NCBI GenBank assembly: GCA_021648755.1
Contig: JAKISG010000034.1
Coordinates: forward strand, 1-18,163
DNA: 18,163 nucleotides
Source of the DNA: Flavobacteriaceae bacterium
GTDB lineage: Bacteria; Bacteroidota; Bacteroidia; Flavobacteriales; Flavobacteriaceae
Direction: 5' to 3'
Within the stretch, counting starts at the first letter, position 1; the number at the start of each line of letters is the position of its first letter. Shown one piece after another: positions 1 through 7,189 of this stretch. The position numbers and the translations under genes were made by a program. Below the pieces are notes generated by a model. It made no database searches. It was not told the DNA's origin and worked only from the letters and a program-made list of their open reading frames with translations.

Positions 1-185
1 CAAAAACTCAAAAAGGTCCTGGAGGAAAAGAAATGACACAAGTCTTTGAGTTTTCTGACTACAAAGAAGTTAATGGACTAAAATTCCCTCATCTAATGAA
101 AATGGGAATGGGACCAATGACTTTAGAATTTAAAACAACTGAAATTAAAATCAATGAAGGTGTTGTTGATGCAGATTTTGAGTAA
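1..185 (+). CDS. C-terminal fragment of a LolA-like domain protein, probably an M16 (insulinase-family) peptidase tail
   Basis: The reading frame is open from the left edge (codons in phase with position 3) to the TAA at 183-185 and gives about 60 residues. It contains the stretch FSDYKEVNGLKFPH and ends INEGVVDADFE. This pattern (DYKEV-x-G-x-KFP, then a final x-I-K-x-N-E-G-x-x-D-A-D-F) is familiar from the lipoprotein-sorting-like C-terminal domain found alone, or at the end of M16 zinc peptidases, in Flavobacteriia. The N-terminal part with any zinc motif lies outside the window, so the peptidase assignment is an inference from memory of the family. The gene is followed 22 nt later by a strong terminator. 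Confidence 0.6.
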   Translation, partial: KTQKGPGGKEMTQVFEFSDYKEVNGLKFPHLMKMGMGPMTLEFKTTEIKINEGVVDADFE

Positions 186-207
186 AATTTAATTTTAATA
201 AAACTTT

Positions 208-241
208 AAAAACCGACACAATTCATTTTGTGTCGGTTTTT
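208..241 (+). terminator. Rho-independent terminator, probably bidirectional
   Basis: A perfect 14-bp stem (left arm 208-221, core ACCGACACAA; right arm 228-241) encloses a 6-nt loop and runs into a T-rich tract up to 244. It lies 22 nt after the stop of the left-edge gene on the plus strand and 26 nt after the stop of the convergent nitroreductase gene, so it can serve both. The A-rich sequence on the left side supplies a weaker T-run for the minus strand. Confidence 0.9.
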
Positions 242-266
242 TTTATGGATTTCTATTATCCCAATT

Positions 267-896
267 TTAAATAGTTTCAAATAATAACTCTTTTGATTTT
301 CTAACTTTTGCATCAAATTGTGTTTGGTCTTCTACTGAACGATAGCCAACTGCAACGACAACAGATGCATTCAATCCTTTAGCATCTAAACCTAATATTT
401 CGTTGTACTTATTCGGTTCAAAACCTTCCATAGGACAAGAGTCTATCTTTAATTCTGCCGTTGCAATCAGTAAATTACCAAGTGCAATATAGGTTTGCTT
501 TGCTGTCCAGTTGTTCATTTCCTCTTCTGATTTATAAGATAATGAACCCTTTATAAAATCGCCATATCCTTGCAAATCTTCTATTTTAAGATTTTGTGTT
601 TTGGCTTTAAGTTGTAGGTATTCATCTGTATGATTATCACTTACAGTAGCATAATTGCAAAACACAAATAAATGAGATGCATCTGTAATTTGACCTTGAC
701 CATAAGAAGCAGGTTTTAATTGTTCTTTGATGGCCTTGTCTTCAATAATTAATACTTTGTACAGTTGCAAACCATAAGAAGATGCCGATAATCGGATACT
801 TTCTTTTAATTGTTCCAAGTCTGCTTGAGACACCTTTTTTGATGCGTCAAATTGTTTAGTGGCGTATCGCCAGTTTAAACTCTCTATTAAGTTCAT
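267..896 (-). CDS. NAD(P)H-dependent oxidoreductase, nitroreductase family (NfsB-like)
   Basis: This is a 209-aa FMN-dependent oxidoreductase of the nitroreductase fold, expected to be cytosolic and to reduce nitro compounds or quinones with NAD(P)H. The sequence shows the family's N-terminal RYATKQFD motif (residues 10-17, phosphate and flavin contact region), the SASSYGLQ segment (37-44) and the CPMEGFEP motif (about 154-161) that precedes the dinucleotide-side loop. Its length fits the NfsB/YdgI subgroup. The gene is the last of three minus-strand genes and starts 2 nt after the stop of the YceI lipoprotein gene, so it is almost certainly cotranscribed with the YceI and pirin genes. The natural substrate cannot be told from sequence, so no gene symbol is given. 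Confidence 0.9.
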   Translation of the reverse strand: MNLIESLNWRYATKQFDASKKVSQADLEQLKESIRLSASSYGLQLYKVLIIEDKAIKEQLKPASYGQGQITDASHLFVFCNYATVSDNHTDEYLQLKAKTQNLKIEDLQGYGDFIKGSLSYKSEEEMNNWTAKQTYIALGNLLIATAELKIDSCPMEGFEPNKYNEILGLDAKGLNASVVVAVGYRSVEDQTQFDAKVRKSKELLFETI

Positions 897-898
897 AT

Positions 899-1558
899 TT
901 ATTTTTTTAATGTTAAATTGATGGTAAAACCTATATCGTTTGCAATTAAATAGTCAACAGAAACTCCTGCTGTACCTTTTGTATTATATGACAATCCCCA
1001 ATCTGTTCTGTTTATAGAAAAATCTTCTGATTTTATGGATACTTCATTTTCTGAAACTTTTACATTGGCATTAAACGTAATACTTTTTGTTACATCCAAA
1101 ATGATTAAATTGCCAGTAACTTTCGAATTGTATGTTCCTGTTGTTTCTTTTAAATTTGTTAATTCAAATTTTGATGTAGGATATTTTTCGATATTGAAAA
1201 AATCAGGTGATTGTAAATGTCCTGTTAATTTTCCCTTTTCTTCTGCTCCTTCTGGAAAATTTTCAACCGTTAATGTTGACATATTCATTGCAATATTTGC
1301 GTTCGTTAATAGTCCATTATTCACTAAAAAAGAGGCTTCCTTAAAATAGATTTTTCCAAACCTTGGTTGAACTCCTCCCAAATGAGATGCTCTCCAGTTT
1401 ACCAAACTACCGTCTTTTACTGTTTTAAAAGTTATCGTTTTGTTGGTTTTAATCACTTCTACATTAACGGCATCTTTTGTTTCTGCCTTTTTTCCATTGT
1501 TGTTGCAAGATATCATCATCGCACCAACAATCATTATTGATAAAATTGTTTTTTTCAT
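899..1558 (-). CDS. YceI-family lipoprotein
   Basis: A 219-aa protein with a lipoprotein signal: basic start MKK, hydrophobic stretch 4-16 and a lipobox ending at Cys18 (MMISC), followed by a polar N/K-rich linker. Residues about 43-219 form a YceI domain, a lipocalin-like beta barrel that binds polyisoprenoid-type lipids. Recognisable features are the VNWRASHLGG segment, GKLTGHLQSPDFFNIEKYPTS and the terminal GFTINLTL strand. The protein is expected to be anchored in a membrane facing the periplasm. Its role is unknown; YceI proteins are often induced by stress or base and sit beside redox genes. It lies 44 nt after the pirin gene and 2 nt before the nitroreductase gene, as the middle gene of the operon. 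Confidence 0.9.
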   Translation of the reverse strand: MKKTILSIMIVGAMMISCNNNGKKAETKDAVNVEVIKTNKTITFKTVKDGSLVNWRASHLGGVQPRFGKIYFKEASFLVNNGLLTNANIAMNMSTLTVENFPEGAEEKGKLTGHLQSPDFFNIEKYPTSKFELTNLKETTGTYNSKVTGNLIILDVTKSITFNANVKVSENEVSIKSEDFSINRTDWGLSYNTKGTAGVSVDYLIANDIGFTINLTLKK

Positions 1559-1602
1559 TTTTTTCTGTTTTTAATAATTATTTAATTGTTTTACTTATTT
1601 AA

Positions 1603-2478
1603 TTAAATTGTCATTGGTACTTCCAATAACAATATTTTTGTATTTGGTGTTACTTGAATTTCTATTTTATCGGTATTCCAAATACCAAATCCATCTCTTT
1701 TCTGTAAAGATTGCCCTTCTATACTTGTGTTTCCTTCTAAAATAAAAGCGTAAACGCCATTTGATGCATCTTTAAGTTTATATACAAGGTTTTGTTTTTC
1801 ATTAAATTCACCTAAATGAAACCAAGCATTTTGATGTATCCAAACGCCTTGATCGTCTTTGTTTGGCGATAGAATTTGATAGAACTCATTTTTAGTCTGA
1901 ATATTTTTTGTTGAAATTTGGTCATATCTTGGTGTTACATTTTTTTCGTTTGGAAAAAGCCAAATCTGTAAAAACAGAACATCTTTATCTTTATTCGCAT
2001 TGTATTCAGAATGTGTAATTCCTGTTCCAGCACTCATTACCTGTATATCTCCACTTTTGATAACGGTTCCATTTCCCATATTGTCTTGATGCTCTAAATC
2101 GCCTTCTAAAGGAATAGAAATAATTTCCATATTATCGTGTGGATGCGTACCGAAGCCTCTTGCAGGCGCTACTTTGTCGTCATTCAATACTCTTAAAACG
2201 CCAAAACTCATACGTTCGGGATTGTGATAATTTGCAAAACTAAACGTGTGTTTTGAGTCTAGCCAACCGTGATTGGCGTGACCTCTTGTTGCTGCTTTAT
2301 GTAAGACTGTATTCATCGTATTTTCTTCATTATTAGGGATATGGTTATAGCCAACTTTTTCTATTAACTTATCATAAGTAGATACTTTTAAAGGTTTTTC
2401 TGCTTTTAAAATAGATGGAATTGCAAATGCTGTTACACTTGTTAAAACTGACTTTTTAATAAATTCGCTACGTTTCAT
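1603..2478 (-). CDS. Pirin family protein with N-terminal export-like leader
   Basis: A 291-aa bicupin of the pirin/YhaK type. The pirin core begins near Met55 (MNTVLHKAATRGHANHGWL). The metal-ligand set expected in the first cupin is visible: His112 and His114 (THPHDNME), His156 and Glu158 (GITHSEYN). Pirins bind iron and act as redox sensors or quercetin-dioxygenase-like enzymes; the substrate here is unknown. The odd part is residues 1-54: they begin MKRSEFIKKS, then a hydrophobic stretch (about 11-24) ending PSILKAEK. This resembles a Tat leader, but Ser replaces the second arginine of the usual RR pair. The extension stays in frame with no better start before Met55, though Met55 remains a possible alternative. 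It is the first gene of the pirin-YceI-nitroreductase operon, with a promoter box 24 nt upstream. Confidence 0.88.
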   Translation of the reverse strand: MKRSEFIKKSVLTSVTAFAIPSILKAEKPLKVSTYDKLIEKVGYNHIPNNEENTMNTVLHKAATRGHANHGWLDSKHTFSFANYHNPERMSFGVLRVLNDDKVAPARGFGTHPHDNMEIISIPLEGDLEHQDNMGNGTVIKSGDIQVMSAGTGITHSEYNANKDKDVLFLQIWLFPNEKNVTPRYDQISTKNIQTKNEFYQILSPNKDDQGVWIHQNAWFHLGEFNEKQNLVYKLKDASNGVYAFILEGNTSIEGQSLQKRDGFGIWNTDKIEIQVTPNTKILLLEVPMTI

Positions 2479-2501
2479 ATTCCTTGATTATCTTAATAAT
2501 G

Positions 2502-2509
2502 CAAAGATA
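2502..2509 (-). promoter_or_regulatory. Bacteroidetes-type -7 box for the pirin operon
   Basis: Read on the minus strand this is TATCTTTG, a perfect match to the TAnnTTTG consensus, 24 nt before the pirin start codon. The -33 region has only a partial match (CTTTA around 2526-2530). The gap between the AraC-type gene and the pirin gene is 123 nt, so this operon probably has its own promoter and could be the target of the adjacent regulator. Confidence 0.6.
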
Positions 2510-2601
2510 TAACGACTACATGCTTTAAAGAATATGATAAAAAGGGAAAAGCGTATGAAAATCCGACATCAAGAGATTGTCATAAAGTAAAATAAGATAC
2601 C

Positions 2602-3504
2602 CTAACGGATTTCTCTAAATTTGGAAGGAGACAATTGAGTACATTTCTTAAAGAAAGCACTAAAATTTGAGGCTTCAGAAAACCCTAATTGATAGGCAAT
2701 TTCCTTAGTAGAAAGGTCTGTGAAATATAATAATCTTTTGGCGGCAATACTTATTCTTGTTTGAATGTATTCTTTGGCAGTTTTTCCAATTAATGATTTA
2801 ATTGTTCTATTTAAGTGATCTGGTGTAATGTTTAAATGATTTGCATATTCTGATGAAGAATGCCACTCAATATGGTGTTTTTCAACAGCATTTTTAAAAT
2901 TTTTTAAAATAGATTGACCTGCTTGAATGAGTTGTGTATTTTCTTTCGGAACGGTGCAAAGGTTGTTGCAATAAATTAGAAACAACTTTAAACTTGCTCC
3001 AATAGCTTGTTGTTTAAACTTTATATCTGAATTATTAAAATGTAGTATTTCTTTACAGTAATTTGTTAATTTATCGGTTTGACCTTTGTTCAACTTTAAT
3101 GGTGTAGCATTTCCGTAGTCATTGAATAAATTTAAGTGGTCAATAAAGGATAAAGGAATATTGTTGTTCACCAAAAAATGTGCTGAAAAAGTTAAAACAT
3201 ACCCAAACGATTGTTTATTTTCAATTACTTGATGGACTTGCCCTGGGCTAATGAAAAACACTTGGTTATTGGTTAATTGGTATTCTGAAAAATCAACAAA
3301 ATGTCTTCCGTTTGCTTTATTAATTAGAAGAACCGTATAGTAATTATGGCGGTGTGGTATATTTTTTTTCTTTTTATTTCTTTCAAAAAAAGTTTCCATT
3401 TTAGAGATAGCAAAACTCAAAGAAGTATCTTGCCTATTTACTTTTTGGTATGTTTTTATTTGGGTCATTCTAACGTTGTTGTCAATATTTAATGTAACTT
3501 CCAT
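2602..3504 (-). CDS. AraC-family transcriptional regulator
   Basis: From the ATG at 3504 the protein is 300 aa. The N-terminal half is an AraC-type cupin sensor (IPHRHNYYTVLLI with HRH, then FFISPGQVHQV, about residues 50-95). The C-terminal hundred residues carry two helix-turn-helix units: the first around SSSEYANHLNITPDHLNRTI, the second STKEIAYQLGFSEASNFSAFFKK, ending with the family's P-S-K-F-R signature. The frame is also open upstream to a TTG at 3516, and an internal ATG lies at 3468; 3504 is preferred as the first ATG. The gene lies directly upstream of the pirin-YceI-nitroreductase operon on the same strand, so it is the natural candidate regulator of that operon. The inducer is unknown. 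No convincing TAnnTTTG box was found upstream. Confidence 0.9.
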   Translation of the reverse strand: MEVTLNIDNNVRMTQIKTYQKVNRQDTSLSFAISKMETFFERNKKKKNIPHRHNYYTVLLINKANGRHFVDFSEYQLTNNQVFFISPGQVHQVIENKQSFGYVLTFSAHFLVNNNIPLSFIDHLNLFNDYGNATPLKLNKGQTDKLTNYCKEILHFNNSDIKFKQQAIGASLKLFLIYCNNLCTVPKENTQLIQAGQSILKNFKNAVEKHHIEWHSSSEYANHLNITPDHLNRTIKSLIGKTAKEYIQTRISIAAKRLLYFTDLSTKEIAYQLGFSEASNFSAFFKKCTQLSPSKFREIR

Positions 3505-3559
3505 ATTAGAAGTCAATTACTCAGTATAATTATATTTATAAATGTAATTAATTTAAAAA

Positions 3560-4218
3560 TTATCCGTTAAGCGATTTAAGTCTGCCAAGTTCGTAAAACT
3601 CTGTAATTAATATTTTGTTGTTTCTTAACCCTTCAATTTTATTTTCTGATATTTTTAGTTTAAAATCTCTGTCAATTAAATAGTTTTTAAAAGTCTTTTT
3701 GTGATTTAAGTCTATTTTACTTATCAATTGAGGAAACTTGTCAAAACTTTTTCTAACTTGTTTTTATCAATATTAGGTATTTTGTTATCATCAACTGTTA
3801 CAACAAGAGTTCCTTTACCATAATTTGCACAATAATAATTTTTAGAATGAAATAATCCACAAGCCATTAATCCTATTTTATGTTCAAACCCTTCTTCAAC
3901 AGTAAAATGCCCTTCAAGAAGTTCCTTAATATTTTTCTGCTCTCCGATTTCTTTAAATTGGTTTGATTGTATTCATAAATTTTCATGAAACCCATTTTGT
4001 GTATTAGCCCAACCCACATCCAAGAATTGTTCCCAAATGATAATGAATCTCCAAAAAGCAGTTGTTTTTCATAAGATTCCTGCATTTAATTCAAGTAATT
4101 TTTGAATATTTTTATAGTCCGATTTTCTAACAGAAATATATTTTGAATAATCAATTTCAGATTTTTCATTTGTTTTATCTTCTTGAGTGCTTATGCTTTT
4201 TAAAACGGTTAAATTTAT
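3560..4218 (-). pseudogene. Decayed gene of unknown family with three frameshifts
   Basis: Four consecutive minus-strand stretches read as one protein only if the frame changes three times. Part A (about 4218-4080) reads KSISTQEDKTNEK to NIQKLLELN. Part B (about 4083-3966) reads QESYEKQLLFGDSL to MKIYEYNQ. Part C (about 3965-3750) reads SNQFKEIGEQKNIKELLEG to IPNIDKNKLEKV. Part D (about 3750-3563) reads RKSFDKFPQLISKIDL to GRLKSLNG and stops at 3562-3560. The breaks lie near 4080, 3965 and 3750, the last by a T-run. No in-frame ATG starts part A; an ATA at 4218-4216 sits where a start would be expected, just after a perfect promoter box. The combined protein would be about 215 aa. I do not recognise the family. 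The amino-acid character of each part looks coding, which argues for recent decay. Confidence 0.65.
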
Positions 4219-4226
4219 ACGATGTA

Positions 4227-4234
4227 CAAATGTA
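4227..4234 (-). promoter_or_regulatory. TAnnTTTG -7 box, probably of the decayed gene
   Basis: The minus strand reads TACATTTG, a perfect Bacteroidetes -7 box. It sits about 9 nt before the position where the decayed gene at 3560-4218 would be expected to begin, which would make the original transcript nearly leaderless. It points away from the divergent rdgB gene. Confidence 0.4.
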
Positions 4235-4339
4235 GTCAATAATTTTAAGTTTATAAAAAACGAAAGAATAAAACTTAAATAAGTTAGATTCTTAAATGTT
4301 ATTTGTTCAAACTTACCGAACTTTGCAAAAAGTATTAAA

Positions 4340-4915
4340 ATGAAATTAGTATTCGCCACAAACAATCAAAATAAGTTAAAAGAAGTACAAAAACTATTAC
4401 CAAATACAATTAAACTATTGAGTCTAAAAGATATTGGCTGTCATAAAGAAATTGAAGAAACAGGAACAAATTTACTAGAAAATGCTAAAATAAAAGCAAA
4501 CTATATCACAGAAAATTACGGATATGATTGTTTTGCAGATGATACAGGTTTAGAGGTTAATTTTCTTGACGGAAGACCAGGAGTTTATGCTGCACGGTAT
4601 GCTGGAGCAGAAAATAATGCCGAAAAAAACATACAAAAATTATTAGTTGAATTAAACGGGGTAGAGAATAGAAAGGCACAATTTAGAACAATAATAGCAT
4701 TAAATCTAAAAGGTAAACAATATTTATTTGAAGGTTTTTGTAAAGGTGAAATTCTAACAAAAAAGCAAGGAAAAAAAGGGTTTGGGTATGATCCTATTTT
4801 TAAGCCTAACAACTATAATAGTTCTTTTGCCGAAATGACTTTGGTAGAAAAAGGAAAAGTTAGCCATCGTGGTAAAGCGGTTAAAAAATTAATTGCTTTC
4901 TTATTTCATTATTAA
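4340..4915 (+). CDS. rdgB: Non-canonical purine NTP pyrophosphatase (RdgB/HAM1 family)
   Basis: A 191-aa cytosolic house-cleaning enzyme that hydrolyses ITP, dITP and XTP to the monophosphates plus pyrophosphate, keeping deaminated purines out of DNA and RNA. All family blocks are present: FATNNQNKLKEV at the N-terminus (residues 5-16, triphosphate binding), FADDTGLEV (65-73, with the acidic pair Asp67/Asp68 that binds Mg and activates water), GRPGVYAARYAG (78-89), GFGYDPIF (147-154, base recognition) and SHRGKA (175-180). Length matches the family. It is the first plus-strand gene of this block and is divergent from the decayed gene. The 165-nt gap before the next gene contains new promoter boxes, so it is probably its own transcription unit. 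Confidence 0.96.
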   Translation: MKLVFATNNQNKLKEVQKLLPNTIKLLSLKDIGCHKEIEETGTNLLENAKIKANYITENYGYDCFADDTGLEVNFLDGRPGVYAARYAGAENNAEKNIQKLLVELNGVENRKAQFRTIIALNLKGKQYLFEGFCKGEILTKKQGKKGFGYDPIFKPNNYNSSFAEMTLVEKGKVSHRGKAVKKLIAFLFHY

Positions 4916-4976
4916 CTTTATTGCGCTTATTTTTTCTGACTAAAGAATAAATTGTTTCTTTAAAATTTTAAATCTA

Positions 4977-4984
4977 TACATTTG
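4977..4984 (+). promoter_or_regulatory. TAnnTTTG -7 box upstream of the KdsC-type gene (distal promoter)
   Basis: TACATTTG matches the Bacteroidetes -7 consensus exactly. A TTG at 4952-4954 lies 22 nt upstream as a -33 candidate. It sits 97 nt before the KdsC-type start codon, in the gap after rdgB. Confidence 0.5.
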
Positions 4985-5037
4985 TAATTCAATACGAAAA
5001 CCTTTGTAGATTTAAGACAATACTCTTTTAAAAATAA

Positions 5038-5045
5038 TATCTTTG
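5038..5045 (+). promoter_or_regulatory. TAnnTTTG -7 box upstream of the KdsC-type gene (proximal promoter)
   Basis: TATCTTTG is an exact -7 match, 35 nt before the ATG at 5081. No well-spaced -33 TTG is visible; the nearest TTTG (5003-5006) is too far away. It may work as a second start site together with the box at 4977-4984. Confidence 0.45.
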
Positions 5046-5080
5046 TAATAAATTTAAAAAGACTTTATATCTAAATAAAA

Positions 5081-5605
5081 ATGAAAAACTATAAAGAAAT
5101 ATTGCCCGAAATAACAACCTTAATTTTTGATATAGATGGCGTTTTAACAGACGGAACGGTTACCATTTTTCCTAACGGAGAATTAATACGAAAAATGAAT
5201 ATTAAAGATGGTTACGCCTTAAAAACTGCTGTTGATATGGGCTTTAACATTTGTATCATCTCTGGAGGAAATAACAAATCGGTTTTAACACGCTTGCAAA
5301 ATCTAGGAATTAAAGATATTTATTTGGGGGTGCATACCAAGACTAATCAATTATATGAATATTTAGAGAACAATCAATTAAAATTAGAAAATGTATTGTA
5401 TATGGGCGATGACATTCCTGATTATCAAGTAATGGAATTAGTTGCACTGCCTACCTGCCCGCAAGATGCCGCTCCAGAAATAAAAAATATTGCAAAATAT
5501 GTTTCGCATAAAAAAGGAGGTAATGGTGCCGTTAGAGATATTATAGAACAAGTGCTAAAAGTACAAGGTAAATGGAGCGGGAATTTTAATGCTACTACAG
5601 ATTAA
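5081..5605 (+). CDS. kdsC: KdsC-type HAD phosphatase (3-deoxy-D-manno-octulosonate 8-phosphate phosphatase)
   Basis: A 174-aa protein of the C0 (capless, tetrameric) HAD group. Motif I is DIDGVLTDG, with nucleophile Asp17 and acid/base Asp19. Motif II is Ser61 in IISGGNN, motif III is Lys87 in HTKTNQL and motif IV is GDDIPD (Asp110, Asp111). This set and the length are typical of the YrbI/KdsC family, which dephosphorylates Kdo-8-phosphate to Kdo for the lipopolysaccharide inner core. Closely related members act on other sugar-acid 9-phosphates, so the substrate is inferred from family. It starts a plus-strand unit with two candidate promoters and is followed after 29 nt by the YihY-type gene. 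The surface-polysaccharide operon 1.6 kb downstream is on the opposite strand, so a direct link is not implied. Confidence 0.88.
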   Translation: MKNYKEILPEITTLIFDIDGVLTDGTVTIFPNGELIRKMNIKDGYALKTAVDMGFNICIISGGNNKSVLTRLQNLGIKDIYLGVHTKTNQLYEYLENNQLKLENVLYMGDDIPDYQVMELVALPTCPQDAAPEIKNIAKYVSHKKGGNGAVRDIIEQVLKVQGKWSGNFNATTD

Positions 5606-5634
5606 CCTTATGAAGTAAAGTTATTACTTAAGAA

Positions 5635-6555
5635 ATGGAAACCAAAGAAAAATTACTAAAAATACCAATTTTAAAGTTTTTTATAAAACTCGCAGACAAA
5701 ATTAAAGTGCCAGGGCTACACGGTATGAGTTTATATGACTTGCTAGATATGTATGTTATTGGTATTGTAAAAGGTGCTGTTACATCTAGGGCAGGCAGCG
5801 TAGCATTTAGTTTTTTTATGGCTCTTTTTCCGTTTGTACTTTTTGTCTTAACTTTAATACCATTTATACCAATAGCTAATTTTCAACAAGATTTTATGTA
5901 TTTTATAGAACAGATACTACCTCCAAAAACTACTGATAGTACAGATGTTGTCATTAAAGATATTGCTAATAATGCAAATGGAGGCTTATTATCTTCTGTT
6001 TTTGTTTTATCGTTGTTTTTAATGACAAATGGTATAAATGCTTTATTTAGTGGTTTTGAATATACCTACCATAAAATAATTACAAGAACTATAATAAGAC
6101 AATATATTGTTGCACTTTTTACCTCAGTAATTATGGCATTATTATTGCTACTTACAGTTGCAGTAATCATATACTTTGAAATAGCGGTTGATAAACTAAA
6201 AAATAGAGGTTTTGTTAATGATGCTATTTTTTGGATTGAAATAGGAAAGTATTTAATTTTAATTTTTACGCTTTTTGTAGGCGTATCTATTTTATATTTT
6301 TTTGGAACAAGAGAAGGGAAAAAAGTGCATTTTTTTTCTCCAGGTTCTATTTTAACGACAATCTTAATTATTTTAAATTTTAAATTATTTGGGTTATATG
6401 TTAGTAAATTTGTGAAGTATAACGAATTATACGGTATTATTGGTACAGTGCTAATCATAATGCTGTTTATTTGGCTAAACTCCATAATATTATTACTGGG
6501 GTTTGAACTAAATACATGTATGATTGGGTTACGAAAAAAAATGAATAAGTTATAA
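5635..6555 (+). CDS. YihY/BrkB family inner-membrane protein
   Basis: A 306-aa polytopic membrane protein. After a soluble N-terminus of about 40 residues comes the family's conserved region: a segment with ARxGSVAFSFFMALFPF character (around 55-75), then alternating hydrophobic segments near 58-82, 118-138, 155-182, 199-225, 235-250 and 263-285, consistent with six transmembrane helices. The NGINALFSGFEYTYH segment (about 132-146) is also typical. Members were once called tRNA-processing ribonuclease BN, but that name was an error and the real function is unknown; a transporter-like role is often suggested. It lies 29 nt after the KdsC-type gene and is probably cotranscribed with it. Confidence 0.88.
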   Translation: METKEKLLKIPILKFFIKLADKIKVPGLHGMSLYDLLDMYVIGIVKGAVTSRAGSVAFSFFMALFPFVLFVLTLIPFIPIANFQQDFMYFIEQILPPKTTDSTDVVIKDIANNANGGLLSSVFVLSLFLMTNGINALFSGFEYTYHKIITRTIIRQYIVALFTSVIMALLLLLTVAVIIYFEIAVDKLKNRGFVNDAIFWIEIGKYLILIFTLFVGVSILYFFGTREGKKVHFFSPGSILTTILIILNFKLFGLYVSKFVKYNELYGIIGTVLIIMLFIWLNSIILLLGFELNTCMIGLRKKMNKL

Positions 6556-6640
6556 ATTAAATTAGTTATAAAAAAGAACTCTCATTTTTCGTCAAGTTGA
6601 GGGAAAGGAATTTTAAAACCATAAAATAAAATATAAAAAA

Positions 6641-7117
6641 ATGAAGAGAATCATTTTACTTTTAACAATAGTATTATTTCAAAATATTTTTATAAATGCA
6701 CAAGAAAAGAGTGATTTAAATTGGATTACCGATTTTGAACAGGCAAAAGTAATTGCAAAACAAGAAAACAAACCTATTTTAATATTCTTTACAGGCTCAG
6801 ACTGGTGTGGACTTTGTAAAATGTTAGAAAAAGATTTATTTGCAACCAAAGAGTTTAAAGAAACTGCAAAAAATAATTTGATTTTATACAAAGCAGATTT
6901 TCCACAACGAAGAACAGATATCGTTACACCTGCTCAAAAAATAGTAAACGAAGCATTAGATAAAAAATATAGCAAAACAAGAGCAACACGTGTTTTTCCT
7001 ACCATAGTTATGGTTGCCGCAAACGGAAAAGAAATTAATTTTATCGAAAGTTATAATTATATACACGATACCTCTAGGCATACTAAATTAATCGATTTTG
7101 TTTTACAAAATTATTAA
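6641..7117 (+). CDS. Secreted thioredoxin-fold protein with a CGLC active site
   Basis: A 158-aa protein with a clear Sec signal peptide: MKR, a hydrophobic core through residue 18 and a probable cut after NAQ (about residue 21). The mature part is a thioredoxin fold of the thioredoxin_7/DUF255-like kind. The redox motif is W55-C56-G-L-C59, embedded in the FTGSDWCGLCKMLEKDLF context typical of this group, and the cis-proline is Pro120 (VFPT). An insertion between the active site and the cis-Pro (about 84-110) is usual for this subgroup. It should act in the periplasm as a thiol-disulfide reductant or isomerase; the partner is not evident. It follows the YihY-type gene after 85 nt, possibly in the same unit, and converges on the polysaccharide operon. 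Confidence 0.88.
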   Translation: MKRIILLLTIVLFQNIFINAQEKSDLNWITDFEQAKVIAKQENKPILIFFTGSDWCGLCKMLEKDLFATKEFKETAKNNLILYKADFPQRRTDIVTPAQKIVNEALDKKYSKTRATRVFPTIVMVAANGKEINFIESYNYIHDTSRHTKLIDFVLQNY

Positions 7118-7189
7118 TCTTAATAAAGAAACGAGATAAAATAGTAAGGGAACTCATAAAATCCCGAATAACCAAGCGGTATATTTTGT

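Noticed and set aside
1035..1349. Plus-strand open frame of 104 codons
   Set aside because: It lies wholly inside the YceI lipoprotein gene on the other strand, has no recognisable motif and a composition typical of an antisense shadow.
3505..3516. TTG start giving four extra residues for the AraC-type regulator
   Set aside because: An in-frame ATG follows at 3504 and nothing supports the rarer TTG.
4301..4325. TTTG...ACTTTG promoter for rdgB
   Set aside because: The -7 box lacks the leading TA and the two elements are about 16 nt apart, too close for the Bacteroidetes pattern.
4219..4365. N-terminal extension of the minus-strand frame overlapping the rdgB start
   Set aside because: The 5' part reads through rdgB and its upstream region with no coding character; the promoter box at 4227-4234 places the decayed gene's start below it.
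6066..6485. Minus-strand open frame of 139 codons
   Set aside because: It is antisense to the conserved membrane core of the YihY/BrkB gene; no motif and no operon partner.
7118..7189. Terminator between the convergent thioredoxin-fold and CapK-like genes
   Set aside because: Only a 4-bp GGGA/TCCC pair is present, with no stable stem or T-run.
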